Origin: an uncultured Clostridia bacterium
Lineage (GTDB): Bacteria > Bacillota > Clostridia > TANB77 > CAG-508
Length of the DNA stretch: 64,000 bases
Assembly (NCBI GenBank): GCA_934168305.1
Contig: CAKPNF010000003.1
Location: forward strand, 44,806-108,805
Reading direction: 5' to 3'
Position 1 is the stretch's first letter. Each line of letters starts with the position of its first letter. Below the pieces are notes generated by a model, which saw only the letters and a list, made by a program, of their open reading frames with translations, was not told where the DNA came from and made no database searches. Of the stretch, positions 52,515 to 60,651 are shown one piece after another. The position numbers and the translations under genes are program-made.

Positions 52515-54524
52515 CTATTTATCTTCACTAGTTATTACATTAGTATTCAAAACTGCATCTTCTTTATTTTGTTCACTTTCTTCTTGTTTTTTTACTGCAT
52601 CTATAACCATAATAAACTTAACTTCAGCATCGTTATTTCCATCTAACATTGTAAAGTTATTGTAATCTTTAGATAATTCTGTTAATTTTTCTACCCTAGT
52701 AGTCAAATTTTTAACATCACCATTAATATAATTACAAATTTTCTTAATTCCTTCTTCATTAAATGTTTTAATACCTTCTGCTAATGTTGTTGCTCCTTCA
52801 TTAACTTGGTTTGTACCATCTGCTAATGTTGTTGCTCCTTCATTTAATTGTGATAATCCTGATGTTAATTGATTTAGTCCATTTCCTAAAGTATTCATTT
52901 GTGAAATAACTTGATTTGTAAATGTTTTCTTAGCTTGATTTCCAACTTGTTTTGCAACTGTTGTTGATGTTTGCATTGCTGTTGTAGTCGCTGTGCTTTG
53001 TGCTGTTGTCAACGCTGTTATTACTGCTGTTTGTGTTGCTATTTGTTGTGCTGTTTCTAGTGCAGTTGTTTCTGCTGTTTGTGTTGCAACTTGTTGTGCA
53101 ACAGTTAATGCTGTTGCTACTGCTGTTTGTTCTGCTGTAGTTTTTGCTGTTGCTAAAGCTGTATTTACTGCTGTTTGTGTTGCTGTATTTTGTGCTGTCG
53201 CAATAAGTAAAGCTTTTTCAGCTTCTGTTAGTGTTGGATAATTTGCTTGTGCATTTGTTATTATTGCTGTTTTTTGTTCTGTTGTTAATATTGAACTTGC
53301 TTTAGCTTGTTCTGTAATTTGTGCTTTTTGTGTTTCTGTTAATATTGCTCCTTGTTTTGCCAATGCTGTAATTTGTACCTTTTGAGCATCTGTTAATTTT
53401 GCTTTTGCACTAGCTTGAGCTTTTATTTGTGCTTTTTGTTCTTCTGTTAAAACTGAACTTGTTTGAGCTTGTGCTTTTATTTGAGCCTTTTGCTCTTCTG
53501 TCAATTTGCTACTTGCAGCAGCTTGTTGTTTTATTGATTCTAAAGTTTTGCTGTCTAATGCTTCTGATTTGTCATTTTTTAAACTTTGTGTTGATTTTGC
53601 AACTTCTGAAGATATTGTTTGTGCTCCAGTATATGCTGTTGTAACACCATCTTTTAAAGTATTTGCACCTGTTGCTAATTCTGTAGTTCCATCTTTTAGT
53701 GTATTAGCACCATCTTGAATTTGATTCATTGAGCTTTGTAATGTATTAACTTTACCATAAATTTCATCTAAATCATCAAAAACTTTTAAGTCATCTTCTT
53801 CTAAAACTTTAGGTGTAACATAAGACATTATGCTACTTGTTTCAAAATTTGTTGCATCCATTGTAATTTCTACATTACTTGGGATTTCAACTTCATCATC
53901 TGATAATCCTAAACTTTCTTGTAATCCTGGCATAGCCATACCAACTACAACAGTTTTTGAACCATCATCAACAACTTTTCCTGAAGAAACTTTTATATTT
54001 CTTGCATTTTCATTTTCTATTATAGTTCCTGCAATTACTACAAATGGAACATACATTTTAACTTTTTTACCATTTAAATCAACAATTCTTTCCTCTTTGT
54101 TTGTATATTGTAATGTGATTTTTACTTTACCACTCTTTCCAGCTATTTCATTTGCAGAAACTTCTTTACCATCTAACTCATATTTAACATTACATTCAAT
54201 TGGTAATTCCTTTGAAGATTCACCTTGATAATAAATATCATTTTTGTTAGCATTCCATACAAATTTGTTACCATCCTGTGTGTAAGTTTCATCACCACTT
54301 GTATTTTTAATATTTAATAAATCTGATAAGTCATTAATTAAATCTGAATTTTCTGTGTTTTTAATATGTGTACTAACTATTGTTTTATAATTATCTCCAT
54401 TACTGTCTAACTTTGAATAAACAGTTTCATCTTTTGTGTAAGCAAATACAGGAAGTGTGTATCCAACCATAGAGCATAACAATATACCTGAAATTACTTT
54501 TGAAATCATTTTATTATTTTTCAT
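52515..54524 (-). CDS. Exported heptad- and alanine-repeat protein, partner of the MMPL exporter
   Basis: About 669 residues with a signal peptide (MISKVISGILLCSMVGYTLPVFAY). Residues of about 30-240 form a beta-rich domain with KVKMYVPFVVIAGTII. Then comes an ANTLKDGTTELATGANTLKD region of the XXLXXG heptad type found in YhgE/Pip-like proteins. Two blocks of tandem repeats follow: about six units like LTEEQKAQIKAQA and about six Ala/Thr-rich units like QTAVATALTVAQQVAT. Heptad repeats resume (LNEGATTLADGTNQ) before a polar C-terminus. There is no C-terminal membrane helix. It directly follows the MMPL gene and is probably an extracytoplasmic partner. Start at 54524 is chosen over 54536 by RBS spacing. 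Confidence 0.65.
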   Translation of the reverse strand: MKNNKMISKVISGILLCSMVGYTLPVFAYTKDETVYSKLDSNGDNYKTIVSTHIKNTENSDLINDLSDLLNIKNTSGDETYTQDGNKFVWNANKNDIYYQGESSKELPIECNVKYELDGKEVSANEIAGKSGKVKITLQYTNKEERIVDLNGKKVKMYVPFVVIAGTIIENENARNIKVSSGKVVDDGSKTVVVGMAMPGLQESLGLSDDEVEIPSNVEITMDATNFETSSIMSYVTPKVLEEDDLKVFDDLDEIYGKVNTLQSSMNQIQDGANTLKDGTTELATGANTLKDGVTTAYTGAQTISSEVAKSTQSLKNDKSEALDSKTLESIKQQAAASSKLTEEQKAQIKAQAQTSSVLTEEQKAQIKAQASAKAKLTDAQKVQITALAKQGAILTETQKAQITEQAKASSILTTEQKTAIITNAQANYPTLTEAEKALLIATAQNTATQTAVNTALATAKTTAEQTAVATALTVAQQVATQTAETTALETAQQIATQTAVITALTTAQSTATTTAMQTSTTVAKQVGNQAKKTFTNQVISQMNTLGNGLNQLTSGLSQLNEGATTLADGTNQVNEGATTLAEGIKTFNEEGIKKICNYINGDVKNLTTRVEKLTELSKDYNNFTMLDGNNDAEVKFIMVIDAVKKQEESEQNKEDAVLNTNVITSEDK

Positions 54525-54543
54525 TTTAAATTCCATCCTTTCC

Positions 54544-54702
54544 TTGAGACATTAGGGACAGTCCAAAAATGTCTCATCATTTTTGTCACATTTTGTATTT
54601 TTTTGTAATTTTGTATTTTTTGTAATTTTCTACATTTCCTTTTTTCGACAAATTTTGCTACATTTTATGAGACATTTTTTGTCTGTCCCAATTGTCTCAT
54701 TC
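54544..54702. repeat. Palindromic repeat family C, copy 1
   Basis: Arms TGAGACATTAGGGACAGTCC... and ...CTGTCCCAATTGTCTCA flank about 90 bases of AT-rich DNA containing TTTTGTA-type repeats and TTCTACAT...TTCGACAAA. The right arm overlaps the 3' end of the MMPL gene and supplies its last codons and stop. Confidence 0.75.
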
Positions 54703-56749
54703 CAACTGTTGTCTTACATACGATTTTGTCAAACAATAATAAGAACGCTGGTAATACCATGATAACTGTAAACATACTTATAATTGCTCCTCTAGACATA
54801 AGCGTACATAATGATGCAATCATTCCAATTTTTGAAACAACACCAACTCCAAATGTTGCACCAAAGAAACATAATCCACTAACAATAATTGAACTTATTG
54901 ATGTTCCCAATGCTTCTGAAACTGCTTCTTTTTTGTCTTTTCCTTCTTTTCTTAAATTAATATATTTTGTTGTTATCAAAATTGCATAATCTATTGTTGC
55001 TCCTAATTGAATTGTTCCAATAACTATTGACGCAATAAATGGTAAAGTAGTATTTGTATAAGTTGATATTCCCATATTTAAAAATATAGCAAATTCAATT
55101 ACAACCATTAAAATTACTGGTAAAGAAATTGATTTTAAAACAAATATCATAATTACAAATATAACTGCAATTGAAACACTATTTACACTATTAAAATCAT
55201 GGTCACTAATTTCAACCAAATCTTTCATTAATGGTCCTTCACCTGCAAGTAAAGCACTATCGTCATACTCTTTAATTATTGAATTTATTTTATCAACTTG
55301 TTCATTTAATTCATCTGTTGCAAGTTCATACTTTGAACTAATTACAACTAATTGATATTTATCATTTACAAGTACAGATTTAATATCTTCAGGTATAATT
55401 TCTTCAGGTAATCCACTTTCCGCAAGTGTTGAATATCCTAATGCAAATTCGACTCCATCTAAATCTTGTATTCTGTCTAACATCTCATTTACTTTATAAC
55501 TTGGAACATCTTTATCAACTAAAGCAAGTTCTGTTGATACCATGTTGAATTTATCCTCTAAAGCATTTGTTGCTTCTATACTTGGTAATGTTTGAGGTAA
55601 TGTTTTGTTTAAATCATAATAAACACTTATTTTTGAATAGCCATAAACAGCTACAGGTAATATTACTAAAAATGTTATAATTATTGCTTTGTAATGTTTT
55701 ATATTAAAGTTTTTTAATTTTTCAAATCTTGGTAATATTTCTTTATGCTTTGTTTTTTCAATTGCCTTATCAAATATCAATAACATTGCTGGTAATACTG
55801 TAACAACAGAAACAACTCCTAAGAATACACCTTTTGCCATTACTATTCCGATATCTTTTCCAAGTGTCAAATTCATACTACAAAGTGCTAAAAAACCTGC
55901 TATTGTAGTTAATGAACTTCCTACAACTGATACTAATGTTTTTGAAATTGCATGTGCCATTGCTTCATCATTATTGTTGTAATTTTCCTTTTCTGCTTTA
56001 TAACTATGATATAAGAATATTGCAAAGTCCATAGTTACACCTAATTGTAAAACAGCACTTATTGCTTTTGTTATATAAGATATTTCTCCTAAGAAAATAT
56101 TTGAACCCATATTATATAAAATTGCAATTCCTATACTTGCTAAAAGAAATACTGGTGCTAAATAAGAGTCTAAGGCAAATTGTAGAACAATCATACATAA
56201 AACTACAGCAATTATTACATATGTAACTATTTCTGAATTTGCAATATTCTTTGTATCTAAGACCAATGCTGACATTCCACTAATTTTACATTGTTTATCT
56301 GCAATTTTTCTTAATTGCTCTATTGACTCTAATGTTTTATCTGAAGAAATACCTTCTTTAAATGTTACTAAAATTGCTGTATCTCCGTCTTTATATGCTA
56401 TATCTTTTATTTCATCTGGTAACATTTCCGCCGGAACATTTGAACCTAGCAAATCAGCTACACTTATAACTTTCTCCACATTATCTAGTTTTTTAAACTT
56501 ATCTTCTAATTTTTGTATATCTTTTGTACTCATATTTTCTGTGATTACAATTGAATATGACCCCATATTAAATTCATTTGTTAATATGTTTTCACCCTGA
56601 ACTGTATCTACATTGTCTGGCAAATAAGCCAATATATCATAATTAATTCTTGTTGATTCCATTCCTATAACAGATGGAATTAATAACAATAATGCTATTA
56701 TGAATATTATCTTTTTATGTTTACATATCTTTTCTGCTAATTTTAACAT
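54665..56749 (-). CDS. MMPL/RND-type membrane transporter
   Basis: A 694-residue transporter with two repeats of six membrane segments, each preceded by an extracytoplasmic loop domain: TM1 at about 10-27, loop to about 150, then SAVLQLGVTMDFAIFLYHSY; TM7 at about 350, loop, then IGTIQLGATIDYAILITTKY. The matched GVTMDFAIF and GATIDYAIL segments are the proton-relay region of MMPL proteins. It probably exports lipids or small hydrophobic molecules. I chose ATG at 56749 after AAGGGAG; the longer frame to 56899 is translated repeat and promoter. The last residues (MRQLGQTKNVS) are encoded by a family C repeat. TetR control is likely. Confidence 0.9.
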   Translation of the reverse strand: MLKLAEKICKHKKIIFIIALLLLIPSVIGMESTRINYDILAYLPDNVDTVQGENILTNEFNMGSYSIVITENMSTKDIQKLEDKFKKLDNVEKVISVADLLGSNVPAEMLPDEIKDIAYKDGDTAILVTFKEGISSDKTLESIEQLRKIADKQCKISGMSALVLDTKNIANSEIVTYVIIAVVLCMIVLQFALDSYLAPVFLLASIGIAILYNMGSNIFLGEISYITKAISAVLQLGVTMDFAIFLYHSYKAEKENYNNNDEAMAHAISKTLVSVVGSSLTTIAGFLALCSMNLTLGKDIGIVMAKGVFLGVVSVVTVLPAMLLIFDKAIEKTKHKEILPRFEKLKNFNIKHYKAIIITFLVILPVAVYGYSKISVYYDLNKTLPQTLPSIEATNALEDKFNMVSTELALVDKDVPSYKVNEMLDRIQDLDGVEFALGYSTLAESGLPEEIIPEDIKSVLVNDKYQLVVISSKYELATDELNEQVDKINSIIKEYDDSALLAGEGPLMKDLVEISDHDFNSVNSVSIAVIFVIMIFVLKSISLPVILMVVIEFAIFLNMGISTYTNTTLPFIASIVIGTIQLGATIDYAILITTKYINLRKEGKDKKEAVSEALGTSISSIIVSGLCFFGATFGVGVVSKIGMIASLCTLMSRGAIISMFTVIMVLPAFLLLFDKIVCKTTVGMRQLGQTKNVS

Positions 56750-56769
56750 TTTAATCTCCCTTCTCTTCG

Positions 56770-56843
56770 CGGGATTAAGGGGCCACCACACAAAATCCCT
56801 TTTATTTATTAACGGGATTTTGTGTGGTGGCCCCTTAATCCCG
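56770..56843. repeat. Palindromic repeat family A, copy 7
   Basis: GGGATTAAGGGGCCACCACA...AAATCCC and its exact complement pair around a 13-base AT-rich loop. It lies between the MMPL RBS and the TetR operators, in the transcribed leader of the exporter gene. Confidence 0.92.
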
Positions 56844-56848
56844 ATTTT

Positions 56849-56863
56849 ATGACTATTAGTCAT
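56849..56863. promoter_or_regulatory. TetR operator O1
   Basis: ATGACTATTAGTCAT is a near-perfect palindrome of the same shape as two further sites in this divergent promoter region (TGAC-N5-GTCA). It lies on the exporter side. Confidence 0.7.
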
Positions 56864-56885
56864 TTTATATATAATACTACTTTTA

Positions 56886-56898
56886 TGACCAATGGTCA
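56886..56898. promoter_or_regulatory. TetR operator O2
   Basis: TGACCAATGGTCA is a palindrome centred between the exporter and regulator genes. It shares TGAC and GTCA half-sites with O1 and O3. Confidence 0.75.
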
Positions 56899-56928
56899 AT
56901 AGTTTTTTTCATAATTTATATAATTTTA

Positions 56929-56943
56929 TTGACCAATAGTCAA
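56929..56943. promoter_or_regulatory. TetR operator O3
   Basis: TTGACCAATAGTCAA is a palindrome about 40 bases upstream of the tetR-type start codon, well placed for autoregulation. The half-sites match O1 and O2. Confidence 0.75.
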
Positions 56944-56982
56944 ATTTATGCAATAATATTTATATGTGAGGTGCAATAAATT

Positions 56983-57582
56983 ATGAAAAATGATAAAGAA
57001 GAAAAAGAAAATAGATTATTAAATACCGCCTTTAAATTATTCACAGAAAAGGGAATTAAAGAAACATCAATACAAGAAATAGTAGATAACGCAAGTGTTG
57101 CAAAAGGAACTTTTTATCTTTATTTTAAAGATAAATATGAAATTAGAGATATTTTAATTGTTAAGAAATCACAGAAATTGTTTTATGATGCTTTAAAATC
57201 TTTAAGAAAAAATTATATTTCAGATTTCTCTGATTGTATTATTTATATTATTAATTATGTGGTAGATGAATTAACGAAAAATCCTCTACTTTTAAAATTT
57301 ATTTCTAAAAATTTATCTTGGGGTGTCTTTAGTAAAACTGTTTTGAATTTATATGATAAAAGTTCTGAAGAAGAAGATTCAGTTTATGACTTATTTATTA
57401 AAGAAAGTGAAAAAAATAATATTAAATTTAATAATCCAGAAGTTATTTTGTTTATGATTATCGAACTTGTTGGTTCCACTTGTTTTAATTCTATTTTATA
57501 TAAAGAACCTTTACCTATTGAAGAATATAAACCTTATTTATATAGAACTATTCGTAACTTAATTGAATCTGAAGAAATTTAA
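56983..57582 (+). CDS. TetR-family transcriptional regulator
   Basis: A 199-residue regulator. The N-terminal DNA-binding domain (about 5-55) reads RLLNTAFKLFTEKGIKETSI and AKGTFYLYFKDKYEI, the classical TetR helix-turn-helix. The C-terminal helical domain (about 60-199) is the ligand and dimer part. It is divergent from the MMPL exporter, with three TGAC-N5-GTCA palindromes between them, so it very likely represses the exporter and itself. A GAGGTG-type site precedes the ATG. It is followed by a terminator-like hairpin. Confidence 0.92.
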   Translation: MKNDKEEKENRLLNTAFKLFTEKGIKETSIQEIVDNASVAKGTFYLYFKDKYEIRDILIVKKSQKLFYDALKSLRKNYISDFSDCIIYIINYVVDELTKNPLLLKFISKNLSWGVFSKTVLNLYDKSSEEEDSVYDLFIKESEKNNIKFNNPEVILFMIIELVGSTCFNSILYKEPLPIEEYKPYLYRTIRNLIESEEI

Positions 57583-57639
57583 AAAACTGTTTTTAAGGAC
57601 AGAAAAAAAACTTTTTTCTCCGTCCCAAAACAGTTTTTA
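57582..57639. terminator. Bidirectional terminator-like palindrome with GGAC/GTCC core
   Basis: AAAAACTGTTTT...GGAC pairs with GTCC...AAAACAGTTTTT around an A/T-rich loop. It separates the convergent tetR-type and feoA-like genes. The GGACAG and GTCCCA pieces resemble the centre of repeat family C. Confidence 0.7.
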
Positions 57640-57650
57640 TAATAATTCAA

Positions 57651-57881
57651 TCAATATATTATTATAATATTTTCAGCATCTTCTTTTCTTATAGCTATAA
57701 TAGTCCCTCTAACAAGAAAAGCTCTTGGATCTCTAGATGGACTAACCAACACAGGAATGATATTTGTTCCCTTAACAAGTCCCATATCAAGTAGTCTTCT
57801 TTTTATTCCTTCATCACATTCTACTTTTTCTATTTTTCCATTTTGGTTTAATGGTAATTGACTTAAGTTTTCTATTTTCAT
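57651..57881 (-). CDS. FeoA-domain protein
   Basis: A 76-residue SH3-like protein of the FeoA family. Typical features are LPLNQNGKIEKVECDEGIKR, RRLLDMGLVKGTNI and a GTIIAIRKEDAENI end. FeoA normally assists the FeoB ferrous-iron transporter, but no feoB is nearby, so it may be a stand-alone member. ATG at 57881 follows GGAGG with seven-base spacing; the upstream TTG frame would translate the RBS. Confidence 0.85.
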   Translation of the reverse strand: MKIENLSQLPLNQNGKIEKVECDEGIKRRLLDMGLVKGTNIIPVLVSPSRDPRAFLVRGTIIAIRKEDAENIIIIY

Positions 57882-57945
57882 ATGTGTTCCTCCAAAATAC
57901 AATCTTCTATTATATTATATTTTGTCGAATTATAAATGTTACATA

Positions 57946-59367
57946 TTATCTTTTTCTACGTTCTTCTTCAAATTCTTCTTCTATTTCCTCAATATGTTCT
58001 TCTAAAACTTCGTCATTTACAACATCCATTTTTTCAACTACTTCAACAGCTTTTTTTATGTCTTCAGTTCCATTTCCTCTATATCCACATTTGTTTGCAA
58101 ACTCTCTCCATGTCATGTTGGTATTCGGAATATAATCATTTTCATCTATCTCAGTATAATCTGCATCTATATGTGTAGCTGTATTTTCATTTCCGTCAAA
58201 ATCTTCTACTTCTTTTGGATTACATCCATTATCTGTGTGTTCCTTAACTTCATCTTGAATTTTATCAATTTGATACATTCCCTTGTTCCTATTAAATACT
58301 TCTCTTGTTTGAATTGGAATATAACCAGTTTTAGAAGTTCGTATTTCTGTTGACGTAATCTCATTTTCTTCTAATGTTTTTTGGCCTAAAGACATCCTTA
58401 CAATTCCACTATCATTTCTACAACCAACAGTCATACCATTAGATTTTCTAGTAAACACTGAACTATCTTTACTATCTCTTGTTGCAGTTCCATCAGCATT
58501 TATCCTTGTTTGGACTTTACTTGCATTATTTCCAACACTAGATTCAATCTCAAATTCATCATTTAAAACCTTAGCCCTACCATCATCATTCATTCCAACC
58601 AAAGAATATGTTGTATCATTTATTTTAGCATTTGGATTTATTTCTTTTACCTTTTCAGAATAAACAACATAAATATAGTTATATCCATCTAAATCTAGCC
58701 TTTTACCTAAAGTTTCTTTACCATCAACCTTTTGATTTAAATCTGCTTTTTGTATTCCATTTACTTTTATTTTTTCAGTTTGTTTTTGAGATAATTTATC
58801 TTGTTCTTCTTTTTCTTTGCCGTTATTTTTCTCTTCCTTTTCCTCTTTTAATTCTTCTAGTTCCTGTTCATTCATATCTTCTAATAATTTTTGAACTTCT
58901 TCTTCGGATATCTTTCTACCAAAATGGGCAGTTAACACTTCAGACAACTCTTTATTTTGTAATCTATTCATTGAATTTTTTTCTATTTCTTCCTCAGGTG
59001 TAGACCCTAGTAACTCATTTATTGCTTTCACCTTATCTGGCTCTGAATTAGCAAACACACCATTATATATAAGTTCTTCATTTCCTAAAGTTCCTGCAAT
59101 ACATTTATCACCCAAATAATAACTCTTTTGTTCTGTTATTCTTTCCCTACCATTCTCATCAATTTCTGTAATCTGTTTTTCAACAATAAATACATAATCC
59201 GATATATCTTTTCCATTTACTTTATCTTTCCATATAGCTTGACCTACCAACTTTATGTCTTTAATTTCTATTTTTTTATTTTTAGTTTGCTTTTCATTAA
59301 TATCATTTTCTATTATGTCTCTAAAACTTTCTTCCACATTTAATATTTCTCTTTCTTTTTGTTCCAT
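57946..59367 (-). CDS. Hypothetical acidic protein with a repeated beta-rich core
   Basis: About 473 residues, cytoplasmic, strongly acidic and lysine-rich. Residues of about 1-115 look globular (IKLVGQAIWKDKVNGKDISD and QKSYYLGDKCIAGTLGNEE). An acidic coiled coil follows (ELEELKEEKEEKNN). The middle contains LDLDGYNYIYVVYSEKVKEI and GRAKVLNDEFEIESSVGNNA, and the C-terminus is NTNMTWREFANKCGYRG then a Glu-rich tail. I recognise no family. The ATG at 59367 follows AGAGGTGA, so the longer in-frame extension with a hydrophobic stretch is not used. It is divergent from the HD-domain gene. Confidence 0.6.
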   Translation of the reverse strand: MEQKEREILNVEESFRDIIENDINEKQTKNKKIEIKDIKLVGQAIWKDKVNGKDISDYVFIVEKQITEIDENGRERITEQKSYYLGDKCIAGTLGNEELIYNGVFANSEPDKVKAINELLGSTPEEEIEKNSMNRLQNKELSEVLTAHFGRKISEEEVQKLLEDMNEQELEELKEEKEEKNNGKEKEEQDKLSQKQTEKIKVNGIQKADLNQKVDGKETLGKRLDLDGYNYIYVVYSEKVKEINPNAKINDTTYSLVGMNDDGRAKVLNDEFEIESSVGNNASKVQTRINADGTATRDSKDSSVFTRKSNGMTVGCRNDSGIVRMSLGQKTLEENEITSTEIRTSKTGYIPIQTREVFNRNKGMYQIDKIQDEVKEHTDNGCNPKEVEDFDGNENTATHIDADYTEIDENDYIPNTNMTWREFANKCGYRGNGTEDIKKAVEVVEKMDVVNDEVLEEHIEEIEEEFEEERRKR

Positions 59368-59458
59368 GCAAATCACCTCTATAATATATATTATACTAAA
59401 AACTACAATTTTTTCAAGTAAAATATTATTAAATAAACTTTTTATCCTTTTTTTGGTA

Positions 59459-59487
59459 TTGACACATATAATAATATATACTAAAAT
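59459..59487 (+). promoter_or_regulatory. Promoter of the HD-domain gene
   Basis: TTGACA (59459-59464), a 17-base spacer and TAAAAT (59482-59487) lie about 30 bases before the start codon. Confidence 0.7.
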
Positions 59488-59516
59488 AAAAATTAGGAAA
59501 ATAAAAAGGAGACTCA

Positions 59517-60053
59517 ATGGAAAATTTATTAGAAAAAATTTATGATAACGAAAATTTTATTTATATAATAAAAGATTTAATAGAAAATCCTACTGTAAAA
59601 CAAATGAAAAATTATAGGCAACACTATGAAACAAGCTGTTTTGAGCATTGTATAGTTGCTTCCTATTATTGTTATTTACTATGTAAAAAATTAAAATTAG
59701 ATTATGTTTCATGCAGTAGAGCAGCAATGTTGCACGATTTATTTTTATATGATTGGAGAAAAAGACAAAATGGTAGAAAAGGGCTTCATGCTTTTACCCA
59801 CCCTAAAACAGCTTATGAAAACGCTTCAAAATTATTTGAATTAAATAATAAAGAATCAGATATTATTTTGAAACATATGTGGCCTGTAACATTTTTTTCT
59901 TTTCCAAAATATAGAGAAAGTTATATTTTAACTTTAGTTGATAAATACTGTGCAATAACAGAATCTTATCAAGAAATTTTCAATCGATTTTGTCAGAAAA
60001 AAGCTTTTAGATATGCTTATATATTTTTATGTTTATTATTTATTAGAATTTAA
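59517..60053 (+). CDS. HD-domain phosphohydrolase
   Basis: A 178-residue metal-dependent phosphohydrolase of the small HD family. Metal ligands are visible in FEHCIVASYYCYLLC (first His), AAMLHDLFLYDWR (the HD pair) and LHAFTHPKTAYENA, with a distal LVDKYCAITES aspartate. Homologues act on nucleotides or phosphorylated alarmones, but the substrate is not predictable here. A clear promoter and AAAGGAG lie upstream. It is monocistronic, with a terminator immediately after the stop. Confidence 0.85.
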   Translation: MENLLEKIYDNENFIYIIKDLIENPTVKQMKNYRQHYETSCFEHCIVASYYCYLLCKKLKLDYVSCSRAAMLHDLFLYDWRKRQNGRKGLHAFTHPKTAYENASKLFELNNKESDIILKHMWPVTFFSFPKYRESYILTLVDKYCAITESYQEIFNRFCQKKAFRYAYIFLCLLFIRI

Positions 60054-60088
60054 AATAGAAATTACAATATTAGTAATTTCTATTTTTT
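60052..60088 (+). terminator. Intrinsic terminator after the HD-domain gene
   Basis: AAAATAGAAATTAC pairs with GTAATTTCTATTTT around a seven-base loop, followed by T-rich sequence. Confidence 0.85.
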
Positions 60089-60089
60089 A

Positions 60090-60162
60090 TAATTTTCTAC
60101 ATATTTCGACAAATAATCACAAAAAAAGTGAGACAATTTTGCACTGTCCCACTTGTCTCAAA
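60090..60162. repeat. Palindromic repeat family C, copy 2
   Basis: TTTTCTACAT, TTCGACAAA, GTGAGACAATTTT, CTGTCCCA and TTGTCTCAAAA occur in the same order as in the right half of the copy at 54544. The GAGACAA/TTGTCTC arms form a short hairpin just after the rplS stop and may terminate that operon. Confidence 0.7.
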
Positions 60163-60163
60163 A

Positions 60164-60631
60164 TTATTCAGCTTTGTTTTCTGTTGTTTCAGCAACTGGA
60201 GTTTCAACAACTTCTTCTTTTACTTCTTCAACAGCTGGTTCTTCGACTAAATCTTCTTTAACAGTAATTTCTCTGTTTTCGATTCTAGCTCCAACCATTT
60301 CTTTAGTTTTAGCAGCTTTACCTACTCTATCTCTTAAATAGAATAATCTAGCACGTCTTGCTTTACCTACTCTAACTAATTCAACTTTTTCTACTAATGG
60401 TGAATGGATTAAGAATGTTTTTTCTACACCAACACCGTAAGATGTTTTTCTTACTGTAAATGTTTGGTTAACTCCTCCACCTTGAACTTTAATTATAATT
60501 CCTTCGAAAACTTGGATTCTTTCTTTGTTTCCTTCTTTAATTCTAACATGTACTTTTACTGTATTACCAACTTTTAATTCTGGTATTTTATTCTTAAGTT
60601 GTTCGTGTTCTATTGATTTAATAATATCCAT
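60164..60631 (-). CDS. rplS: 50S ribosomal protein L19
   Basis: Protein at the 30S-50S interface. The core (residues 1-115) is standard: PELKVGNTVKVHVRIKEGNK, QVFEGIIIKVQGGGVNQTFT and KARRARLFYLRDRVGKAAK. The C-terminus carries an extra acidic tail of about 40 residues (EEPAVEEVKEEVVE and more) not found in typical L19. It is the last gene of the ffh-rpsP-khpA-rimM-trmD-rplS cluster. Confidence 0.96.
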   Translation of the reverse strand: MDIIKSIEHEQLKNKIPELKVGNTVKVHVRIKEGNKERIQVFEGIIIKVQGGGVNQTFTVRKTSYGVGVEKTFLIHSPLVEKVELVRVGKARRARLFYLRDRVGKAAKTKEMVGARIENREITVKEDLVEEPAVEEVKEEVVETPVAETTENKAE

Positions 60632-60651
60632 TTTAGAATTTACCTCCTTCT

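Noticed and set aside
52993..53718. Valine/cysteine- and leucine-rich plus-strand frames opposite the repeat protein
   Set aside because: They are antisense shadows of the Ala/Thr and Gln/Lys repeats, with no RBS or start context.
56750..56899. N-terminal extension of the MMPL transporter
   Set aside because: The extension is the translated palindromic repeat and operators; a good RBS and the normal N-terminus are at 56749.
59368..59517. Membrane-segment N-terminus on the acidic protein at 57946
   Set aside because: The hydrophobic extension has no RBS, whereas AGAGGTGA precedes the ATG at 59367, and the region holds the promoter of the divergent HD gene.
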